Origin: Oasisia sp. SBJ-2009
Lineage: Eukaryota > Annelida > Polychaeta > Sabellida > Siboglinidae
NCBI GenBank assembly: GCA_964017155.1
Contig: OZ024856.1
Coordinates: forward strand, 1,117,701 to 1,181,700
Direction of reading: 5' to 3'
DNA: 64,000 nucleotides
Part shown: positions 48,601-60,600 of the stretch, in pieces
Layout of the letters: each line of letters starts with the position of its first letter
Position numbering within the stretch: position 1 is the first letter of the stretch
Notes under the pieces: model-generated
Told to the model about the DNA's origin: nothing
The model's input: only the letters and a program-made list of their open reading frames with translations
The model's database searches: none
Position numbers and translations under genes: made by a program

Positions 48601-51600
48601 TGTGGTTATACCTGTAGAGTGAGAATATGCTAGCGACAACCTGCACTACAGGCCCTGCACTACAGGCCCTGCACTACAGGCCCTGCACTATTGTTTTTAT
48701 CTCAATGCACTGTGCATGATACATCATACATGTTCTTATTTACGCACCAGGATATCTTTCCAGTATACATATATCTTGCCATGTTACGTTTCAGCATTAT
48801 AGATTATTATTGCATGTATTATTATTATGTATACACATCATCGCAGAAACCTGTATTGTGCTTTTAGAATGTCACAGAGGCAATGTGGTGTATTTATCTA
48901 GTCTTAGATGTTAGATAAAATATGAATTATATTTAATAAACAAGACAATCATTCTAGATTTGGTGCCGGCAAACCATAATGGACATTATTTATTGAGCCT
49001 GCCTACTCAGCTGGACTGAGGCCACAGTGTGACTGCCCCCCGAGGGGTAGTGCTTAATGTTTTAATAGTTAACTATTGTATGCAAGGCTTTGTATCTTTT
49101 GCATGTTACGTTGCTATTTTATTTAATATAAATTTTTAAATAGTTTAAATAAAATATTGGACTATATATTATATTTTAATTACTCTGCACATCATCACAA
49201 GCAGTGAAAGGGTCATTATAAAGCATCACCAGTTCTACTCTAGAAATTCCAAAAAAATAATCCTGTATTTTATTTGTAATGTCCTCAACAAAGAAATAGA
49301 TAATGCTTACAATTACATATAAGCTGTTGGACTTTTTTACTATATAAAAAGCATTGTATTATTATTTGAGCTAAATTCATATTGATTCAAATATGGGAGG
49401 TGCATTTGATAAAAACAGTTCTGTTATAGAGTAATCTGTCTTGCTCGTAAGTCATGATCATAATATATTGTGATGATTTATTTCACTTTTATAATATATT
49501 GACTTGTATAGTGTTACACTAAATGTCATTAAAGTCACAAAGTATTCTCTTCTCGTGTTTACTACTGTGTAGTTGTAACTGAATACAAAACAAATACTAG
49601 GAATCACATGATTAAAATAAAATAAATAGCACAGTTGGGAAACATCATTTGCCTATGAGTCACCAACTGCTCCAATGCAGCACAGAAAACTAGATGGTGT
49701 TGTTACAACATGTATAGTACAACTGTATCCTGAGTTAAAAAACTTCACACCAGCTACCTCTGTATGGAATCTAGGCATGACGTTTGATCATAACTTCAAC
49801 TTTAGACAACATATCTCTGAAACAAGTCATTGCTTTTTCTATCATATTCTATCTATATATATTAAAAAAAACATAGTAACAGTTGAAGAAGGTATATCCC
49901 AATGTTACCTAAAATCACCAAGAATGTAAGGTTCTGAATTATGAATTGCCAAAGTTCCCAACAGATCCTGAAAGACACCAAAGAAATTTGCTTGGTTTAA
50001 AAAATAAACTGCAGAGAAAGAAGAATATGAAATTTCAGCACAGGCAGATTCAAAACTGGAATAATCAGGGTTGGAATGTAATTTACATTACGAGATTAAC
50101 ATACATCTGCCAGATCAACCATTACTATATACTATTCTCACTTTAAAACACTTCACTTTGTTTTTGTCATAAAGGTGGTTTTGGTAGGATGTAATGTTAA
50201 AAGAAATGGTTTTACATTGTCAGCGGCCATTAAAATGGAGATAAAGGGACAATGGAGGACCACATTGGAAACTAATGTGCTATTGTGTGCTTTAATGTGT
50301 TTATCCTCGGTAAATATTATATATATATATATATATACACTTGTATGCTTCTTTTGTTGGTTGCTTATGCATCGAATACATTTTTTTATTTGCATGTATT
50401 ATATTGTTTTACCAAAAAATCACTCACTCACTCACTCATAATGTTAGATGAGATACGGCTGGACACAGGTGCTCCTACCTTGAGTCCCATTTGTAGAATA
50501 GACACGGGGAAGGACGGGTCAGGCTTAGAGCTCAGCCACAGGCGGAACTGAGGGTCCACGTCTGAGTCCGGCTTGTTGAAGCTGAAACAGACATTGACAG
50601 TTTCATAAACACAGTCGTCTAAAACAGAAAAAGATAAGTCTGTTCAATACACCTTACTTCCCAGCAAGCCTGCTCAGTTGGACACCATCTCAGAGAGGTC
50701 AACGTGGAAGGTAGCAGTAATATCTTACAAGATAACCATGTTGAGGTAAATACCACTTTGGATTCACTAGCTGAAAAAGAACGTGTTTAAATCAGTCAAA
50801 AGATAACAATTTGGTAGGTACCGGGCAGTCTAGTTTGTTCTAGTCTTTGGAACATTACATTGATGACTAGAAACAAGGAACAGATACTGTGAATGTGTCA
50901 CCACAAAGATCCCTGCTGACAACAAACAAGGAACAGATACTGTGAATGTGTCACCACAAAGATCCCTGCTGACAACAAACAAGGAACAGATACTCTGAAT
51001 GTGTCACCACAAATATCCCTGCTGACAACAAACAAGGAACATATAATGTGAATGTGTCACCACAAAGATCCCTGCTGACAACAAACAAGGAACAGATACT
51101 ATGAATGTGTCACCACAAAGATCCCTGCTGACAACAAACAAGGAACAGATACTCTGAATGTGTCTCCACAAAGATCCCTGCTGACAACAAACAAGGAACA
51201 GATACTGTGAATGTGTCACCACAAAGATCCCTGCTGACAACAAACAAGGAACAGATACTCTGAATGTGTCACCACAAAGATCCCTGCTGACAACAAACAA
51301 GGAACAGATACTGTGAATGTGTCTCCACAAAGATCCCTGCTGACAACAAACAAGGAACAGATACTGTGAATGTGTCACCACAAAGATCCCTGCTGACAAC
51401 AAACAAGGAACAGATACTGTGAATGTGTCACCACAAAGATCCCTGCTGACAACAAACAAGGAACAGATACTGTGAATGTGTCACCACAAAGATCCCTGCT
51501 GACAACAAACAAGGAACAGATACTGTGAATGTGTCACCACAAAGATCCCTGCTGACAACAAACAAGGAACAGATACTCTGAATGTGTCTCCACAAAGATC

Positions 51601-54600
51601 CCTGCTGACAACAAACAAGGAACAGATACTCTGAATGTGTCACCACAAAGATCCCTGCTGACAACAAACAAGGAACAGATACTCTGAATGTGTCACCACA
51701 AAGATCCCTGCTGACAACAAACAAGGAACAGATACTCTGAATGTGTCACCACAAAGATCCCTGCTGACAACAAACAAGGAACAGATACTCTGAATGTGTC
51801 ACCACAAAGATCCCTGCTGACAACAAACAAGGAACAGATACTCTGAATGTGTCACCACAAAGATCCCTGCTGACAACAAACAAGGAACAGATACTCTGAA
51901 TGTGTCACCACAAAGATCCCTGCTGACAACAAACAAGGAACAGATACTGTGAATGTGTCACCACAAAGATCCCTGCTGACAACAAACAAGGAACAGATAC
52001 TCTGAATGTGTCACCACAAAGATCCCTGCTGACAACAAACAAGGAACAGATACTCTGAATGTGTCACCATAAAGATCCCTGCTGACAACAAACAAGGAAC
52101 AGATACTGTGAATGTGTCACCACAAAGATCCCTGCTGACAACAAACAAGGAACAGATACTGTGAATGTGTCACCACAAAGATCCCTGCTGACAACAAACA
52201 AGGAACAGATACTGTGAATGTGTCACCACAAAGATCCCTGCTGACAACAAACAAGGAACAGATACTCTGAATGTGTCACCACAAAGATCCCTGCTGACAA
52301 CAAACAAGGAACAGATACTCTGAATGTGTCACCACAAAGATCCCTGCTGACAACAAACAAGGAACAGATACTCTGAATGTGTCACCACAAAGATCCCTGC
52401 TGACAACAAACAAGGAACAGATACTGTGAATGTGTCACCACAAAGATCCCTGCTGACAACAAACAAGGAACAGATACTCTGAATGTGTCACCACAAAGAT
52501 CCCTGCTGACAACAAACAAGGAACAGATACTGTGAATGTGTCACCACAAAGATCCCTGCTGACAACAAACAAGGAACAGATACTCTGAATGTGTCACCAC
52601 AAAGATCCCTGCTGACAACAAACAAGGAACAGATACTCTGAATGTGTCACCACAAAGATCCCTGCTGACAACAAACAAGGAACAGATACTCTGAATGTGT
52701 CACCACAAAGATCCCTGCTGACAACAAACAAGGAACAGATACTGTGAATGTGTCACCACAAAGATCCCTGCTGACAACAAACAAGGAACAGATACTCTGA
52801 ATGTGTCACCACAAAGATCCCTGCTGACAACAAACAAGGAACATATACTGTGAATGCGTCACCACAAAGAGCCGTGCTGACAACTAACCTGTCCACTATG
52901 GCCTGGAGTCGAGGCATCCAGGAGGCCGCCAGGTGACAGTTCTGTAGGAAGATCCAGCGACCCTTGAGGATCTGGGCCTTCAGAATGAGTTCCTCCGCCC
53001 GGGGTCCCTGGCCCCGCCCCAGGGAGATGATGTCGAGGTGCAGGGTGCTTCCTCGTAGCTCCTTCGCGAAGCGCAGCAGCTGGGCCGCAGGATCGGAGCC
53101 TGTGGCAAGACGGTGGCACATGAAATAGTAGCAGCAGCAAAAGCTTTGTTTTGCAATAACATTTGCAACTACTTCACCCATAACAACCTTTCTCAGTTGA
53201 CGTCCACATATTAAATGTCTGCCCAGCTCAACAATGGAAAATAAACTTTTGCAAGACATTTCAGATTTGGGGATACACAAATTCTACTGACATACTGCAT
53301 ATCATATCAAACTACACCATGTAAATTAAATACAGTGGAACTTCACTGCTATGGTCACCCTAATACCAAGATTGTCAGTAATAGATTTTCAGTGGTGAGT
53401 GAAATATGTAAAAGCCCACTGGTGCTGACATCCAGTGTTATCACAAACACTGCAAGTTCCACACCACACACTACCAAACTGGTGGTGATTTGGACCAATG
53501 CTAAATTCTATTTTTTTAGTTTGAATTTATGAGCTACATTGACCGGGAGAGAGAACAAAGATGACCAGTCTGAGCAGTCTCTAACCTTCACTGACCAGGA
53601 GAGAGTATAAAGTTGACCAGTCTCTAATCTTCACTGACCAGGAGAGAGTATAAAGTTGACCAGTCTCTAATCTTCTCTGACCAGGTGAGAGCATAAAGAT
53701 GACCAGTCTCTAATTTTTACTGACCAGGAGAGAGTATAAAGATGACCAGTCTCTAATCTTCACTGACCAGGAGAGAGTATATAGTTGACCAGTCTCTAAT
53801 GTTCACTGACCTGGAGAGAGTATAAAGTTGACCAGTCTCTAATGTTCACTGACCAGGAGAGAGTATAAAGTTGACGAGTCTCTAATGTTCACTGACCAGG
53901 AGAGAGTATAAAGTTGACGAGTCTCTAATGTTCACTGACCAGGAGAGAGTATAAAGTTGACCAGTCTCTAATGTTCACTGACCAGGAGAGAGTATAAAGT
54001 TGACCAGTCTCTAATGTTCACTGACCAGGAGAGAGTATAAAGATGAAGGGCGTCTTGGCGGACGACCCCTCGTACATCTCCTGGAGGTCGGCCGTCCCAC
54101 TGGACAGGAAGGTGGCACCCATGTGGTCAAAGACGAAGTGTCTGATGGCAGCGGTCAGTGTCGATGGACACAGGATGTGAACCAGGATGAGTCTCTGGAT
54201 GCTGCTGAGTTGGTGCCACGGGAACACCACCGCATACTGGGAGCCACCTGAGGAAGGAAGGGAAGAGGGCTGAGGGATTATCTCAAAGTTTATTTATAAA
54301 CAAATTCATCAACTCAGAACCTCACTATTTTGACAAATTCAAAACAATTCCCACTTTGTTCATATAAAATGTCTAATTCATATATGTTACAAATTTCTGT
54401 TAATAAAAGAACCATACTTTATTCCCATATTCTGTTAAATATCAGTACTAGCTAATGTCTAACAGACCTGATTTTCCTCTTTTATAATCTACAAAATGTG
54501 TTCCTGGGTAACAAAACAAGACTCTTTTACAAACCAACCAACAATTAGATCAACAGTGTATATACGTAATATATAAGTAATATCTAAATAGAGCCTTTGT

Positions 54601-57600
54601 CTGCTTATATCACCTTAGTCCACACTACCAGGAGGTCCAAGATAGTTTGTATACCTTCTTCCTGAGTTGGGTTGTATGTGGTCACCATCAGGTGGTAGGG
54701 GTCAGGTGCCTGGGCAAGTGTTGTCCACTGGTTTGGACAGTTGACAATGCTCGGACATAGATGATTAAAGCTGTCAAATTTGGCCTCGAGATTCTGACAT
54801 TGACGCCACATTATGTCACTAATCCATGCAGGTCGTGTCGGTGGGGCAATGTCTTTGTCTTGACACTCGATGTGTTGGTCATGTGACAGACCTGAAAACA
54901 GGAACATTACAATGTCAGAGGTATATTACAATGTCACAGGAACATTACAATGTCACAGGTATATTACAATGTCACAGGAACATTACAATGTCACAGGAAC
55001 ATTACAATGTCAGAGGTACATTACAGTGTCACATGTACATTACAATGTCAGAGGTACATTACAATGTCACATGTACATTACAATGTCACAGGAACATTAC
55101 AATGACACATGTACATTACAATGTCACGGGTACATTACAATGTCAGAGAACATTACAATGTCACAGGTACATTACAATGTCACATGTACATTACAATGTC
55201 AGAGGTACATTACAATGTCAGAGGAACATTACAATGTCACAGGTACATTACAATGTCACAGGAACATTACAATGTCACAGGTATATTATAATGTCACAGG
55301 AACACTACAATGTCACAGGTATATTACAATGTCACAGGAACATTACAATGTCACAGGTACATTACAATGTCACAGGAACATTACAATGTCACATATACAT
55401 TACAATGTCACAGGTACATTACAATGTCACAGGTACATTACAATCAAAGTGTAGCACTGATAATTCAGTAGATTTTTTTGAAGGAGTGGCACTTCCACAC
55501 AATCCTTTTCATATTGTCACTTTTCCCAGAATGCTGCATTTCCCTTACCACAATGCCATGTCACACTTCTCATCAAATTATGTCACACTTCCCATCAAAC
55601 CATGTCACACTTCCGAACAAATCATGTCACACTTCCCATCAAATCATGTCACACTTCCCACAATGCCCTGCTATACAGTCCACCATAAGGCAAGCAAGTG
55701 GTCCTCATTTATGGTCTGTTTTGAATGGTACTTAGCAAGACAATATACAACTGGTCCACACCCCATTGTCTATAAACATAATCAAAATTACTGCAATATG
55801 CAAACAATTTATCTACAAAATATTTCCCTCCTTCTAGACGAGTCTTTGTTGGGTGAAACAAACTTACACCAGAGGTTTCTGCTGTGCCAATTACCCATAT
55901 GCGAAATAATACAGAGCTAATTTGATTAGTGGAGGACCGTATCATGAATGAAAATGGCAAAATGACATAAAAATTATATGGGGTCAACTGAGACTTGGGT
56001 GCCCTGTGGCATGCCACCCATCTCCCAATGGCATGATGCCATCCATCCACCAATGGTACGATGCCACCCATCCCCAATGGTACGATGCCAGCCATCCCCT
56101 AACTGCACGATGCCACCCACTCTCCCATCCCCAACGACATGATGCCGGCCATCCCCAACGACATGATGCCGGCCATTCTTTCATGCTGCACCTACCGTCA
56201 TGTTGCTTGCATGTGTCATCGTCGAGCATGCCAGCCATGATGTGACCCTGCAGAAACAAGTGCCACTCGAGCTGCGAGATCGTATCATTACCAGTAGCGC
56301 CATCTACTGGATCCTGTGAGGTGGTGGCGTATGCGTTCGATCGCATGATGCTCGTGCACAGCATGAATGAGAACATGAGCTGATGATGAGCAAACAGAGC
56401 GACTGACGCGATCTTGTAGACGCTCGTTGTCAGTCGACTGATCATCTTGTCGAGTTGAGCCGTGAGGTCATCGCCTTGAGTCGCCTCATTGGCCTTGAGG
56501 CCGCCAGGAGGGCGCAGACTGCTGCTGTGGCTGAAGCTAGAGTGGCGACTCGACACCTTCGAGTGTGGGCTCTGGTTGAGGTCGATGCATGAGCTGAACA
56601 TCTCGTAGAACCAGGTGAGTGAGAACTGGTACATGACCTCCACGGTGGCAAGGTCAGCCAGCACAAAGTACAGCACAGCGCCCCTGGTGGCCACCTGCAC
56701 AATCACATACTTCGCATGAACTTGAGAGCATTTGTTGTACAATAGAAGATACAATGTCACTGACCCTAATTAAAACAAACTACATGGTATTAAACCACAT
56801 TTTATGTTTGGATTTATTTGACAGATGGGAAAGGTTAATAGGGAATGTTCCAAAATAAAATAATTCAAACAATACCATGGACAAAACCTAAACACATAAT
56901 TTTTTGCTTACAAGATAACATTTCTTTATAAACCAACACAAAAGCATTGCTCGAATAACGGAATCACACGAAATTATCGGTTACTTATTTTACAGTGCAA
57001 CCCTGGTTGTTGTGGGGCACAGTTGCCTAAGGTTGTTGTTGGGCACAGTTGCCTAAGGTTGTTGTTGGGCACAGTTGCCTAAGGTTGTTGTGGGGCACAG
57101 TTGCCTAAGGTTGTTGTTGGGCACAGTTGCCTAAGGTTGTTGTTAGGCACAGTTGCCTAAGGTTGTTGTGGGGCACAGTTGCCTAAGGTTGTTGTGGGGC
57201 ACAGTTGCCTAAGGTTGTTGTGGGGCACAGTTGCCTAAGGTTGTTGTGGGGCACAGTTGCCTAAGGTTGTTGTGGGGCACAGTTGCCTAAGGTTGTTGTG
57301 GGGCACAGTTGTCTAAGGTTGTTGTGGGGCACAGTTGCCTAAGGTTGTTGTGGCCAAAGGTTCAACACAGCAGCATAATATTTGACTCCGGATTCATTTG
57401 ATTGACCGCCTGACGGTATAAATGTGTACTTCATTTGTACATAAATAGTCTATGCATTAACTGCAGGTTGGTTGAATGATCATCATTGAAGTCAAGATGG
57501 TGTTTGGTTGTACAGGTCTGTAGAGTTAAATTATCTGAACAATCCTAAGGACTGGATATTGCACTAGTATTTTAAATAATTTATCACCAACTTGGCTCCC

Positions 57601-60600
57601 TTTACAATATATGCATCTGATGTTCTACACAGAATTAATAATAATAATAATAACTTTATTGTCCAGTCATGGAATGGATAAACATCTTGCACTTTGGAGG
57701 ATGCATAAAAATAAAACAATATTTTAATCACATCACATAGTAATGCATGTATCAGGTAAAATCAAGTATATAAACATGTAAACGCTGGTTCAAATACTTG
57801 ATGGAGGATAAGATTATGAGATTATAAGATGAAAATGCAAATGACGCACTACTGAAGGAAACTGACCATTACCTCTCACAACTTACAGGAAGGTATTTCT
57901 TTCTCGCTGCGCTCAGCTTTTGCTCTGTGAGTCGTGAGTTCTGCACCCGCTCGTGCATCTCCTCCGACATGCCCTTGCTCGCCTGCAGGGTCTCCACCAG
58001 GACGTGGTCATCCAAGATGTGACCTGGGACAAACAAGGTCAAGGACGTGGTCATCAAGGATGTGACCTGGGACAAACAAGGTCAAGGACGTGGTCATCAA
58101 GGATGTGACCTGGGACAAACAAGGTCAAGGACGTGGTCATCAAGGATTGTGACCTGGGACAAACAAGGTCAAGGACGTGGTCATCCAGGATGTCACCTGG
58201 GACAAACAAGGTCAAGGACATGGTCATCAAGGATGTGACCTGTGACAGACAAGGTCAAGGACATGTTCATCCAGGATGTCACCTGGGACAAACAAGGTCA
58301 AGGACATGGTCATCAAGGATGTGACCTGGGACAGACAAGGTCAAGGACGTGGTCATCATGGATGTGACCTGGGACAAACAAGGTCAAGGACGTGGTCATC
58401 AAGGATGTGACCTGGGACAAACAAGGTTAAGGACATGGTCATCCAGGATGTGACCTGGGACAAACAAGGTCAAGGACATGGTCATCAAGGATGTGACCTG
58501 GGACAGACAAGGTCAAGGACGTGGTCATCAAAGATGTGACCTGGGACAGACAAGGTCAAGGACGTGGTCATCATGGATGTGACCTGGGACAAACAAGGTC
58601 AAGGACATGGTCATCAAGGATGTGACCTGGGACAGACAAGGTCAAGGACGTGGTCATCATGGATGTGACCTGGGACAAACAAGGTCGAGGGAATTGGTGA
58701 ATACTCAAGGTTGCGATGGTTGGTAATGTGATATGATCACTTGCAACTCTTCTGAATCCACAGCCACCTTTAAAATAAAATCAAGACAGATTTGTTTGAC
58801 ATTGCCTACACTGTCAGTGGTGCTGTGCTACAAGGGCGACTCGAGCCTGTCACCATTTATTCTGTGTTACACAAACTGTGGGCCTGTCCTGTCACAACCC
58901 ATTCACTCTACCTTGAGACTTCTGCAGGAGACTGAGAGACTTGTCCTCCAGGTCTCTCAACACCATCTGGTCATTGGCAATGAGCTGGAGCAGGTGACTC
59001 CGGTCATGCTCCAACTGAGGCTGCTCCTGCAACAGACAACACCTCACTTGACCACTGGACACCACTGGACACATCACTCACCACTGGACACATCACTCAC
59101 CACTGGACACATCACTCACCACTGGACACACCACTCACCACTGGACACATCACTCACCACTGGACACATCACTCACCACTGGACACATCACTCACCACTG
59201 GACACACCACTCACCACTGGACACATCACACACCACTGGACACATCACTCACCACTGGACACATCACTCACCACTGGACACACCACTCACCACTGGACAC
59301 ATCACTCACCACTGGACACACCACTCACCACTGGACACACCACTCACCACTGGACACATCACTCACCACTGGACACATCACTCACCACTGGACACATCAC
59401 TCACCACTGGACACACCACTCACCACTGGACACATCACTCACCACTGGACACACCACTCACCACTGGACACACCACTCACCACTGGACACACCACTCACC
59501 ACTGGACACATCACTCACCACTGGACACATCACTCACCACTGGACACATCACTCACCACTGGACACATCACTCACCACTGGACACATCACACACCACTGG
59601 ACACATCACTCACCACTGGACACATCACTCACCACTGGACACATCACACACCACTGGACACATCACTCACCACTGGACACATCACTCACCACTGGACACA
59701 CCACTCACCACTAGACACATCACTCACCACTGGACACATCACATACCACTGGACACATCACTCACCACTGGACACATCACTCACCACTGGACACATCACT
59801 CACCACTGCTAGCTGTTAGTGTAGATAAACTAATCATCGAGCAATAAAAGTTATCATGGGAGACCGTCCCTTCTGCAAAGTAAAACCAGTCTCTCTAGAC
59901 AGGTGGTCTCTCTAGACAGGTGGTCTCTCTAGACATGTGGTCTCTCTACACAGGTAGTCTTTCTTAATAGGTTGTAGCGAAAACCATGTATGTGTAATTA
60001 TGAATATGTACATACTTTACTAACCACAAAATTACTAACACAACAGATAACATATCAACAAATATAAAAATATGGAATGTAGTGTGCATGCTGCACACAC
60101 CATGCAGCAGTAGCCCACCTGTTTGACAACACTGGAGAGCAGCTGTTCCTGCAGGGCACTGAATGTGACAGTGAAGTTGATGAGTGTCACCTGGATACAG
60201 ATGGCGGGCAGGTAGTGTGGGTTGCTCAGGGACGTCGCCAGGTACAGTCTGGGGGAAGGAACACAACTGTCACAAGAACCCATGACATTCTCTCACACAT
60301 GTCTGCAAAATATTCAGCCACACAGCAACTATAATAAAAAAATTGTTATCTAACTGACCTAATCACTGACATTGGCGAAATATGCTCTCACATGATGGCA
60401 TCCAGGAAGTATTTGCTAACGACACAGCGATTTTCAGGTGGAGAGAAATTCATTACATCGTGAAATGTATAACTGTGGATTCGTTATATCTGTGTTGTAA
60501 TATACGTGAATACTTATAACGGAAGAGACAGACTGCATCGGCAGCTTCTCCGGCCCTGCTCCAGCCCTGCTCTAGCCCTGCTCCAGCCCTGCTCCAGCCC

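Larger units (their letters stand above)
48558..50478 (+). other. 3' flank of the RING-NHL gene, rest of the DNAH14 intron
   Basis: Contains a 14-bp repeat (48640-48690), a candidate polyadenylation signal (48935) and AT-rich sequence. Around 49650-50140 short frames ([20 protein letters not shown], then [17 protein letters not shown]) resemble the end part of a non-LTR reverse transcriptase and are probably a decayed LINE. Confidence 0.5.
55445..56195 (-). other. DNAH14 intron, short repeats
   Basis: Contains a repeat catgtcacacttcccatcaa at 55557-55665 (about six copies) and a diverged one of the type cccaatggcatgatgccatc at 56020-56165. No gene seen. Confidence 0.65.

Noticed and set aside
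50868..52880. CRISPR-like array
   Set aside because: Units are contiguous with no unique spacers, and the genome is eukaryotic. The same holds for all other arrays here.
58733..59812. 359-codon plus-strand frame, His/Thr/Leu repeats
   Set aside because: It runs through the 19-bp array, and its first part is antisense to dynein exon 6.
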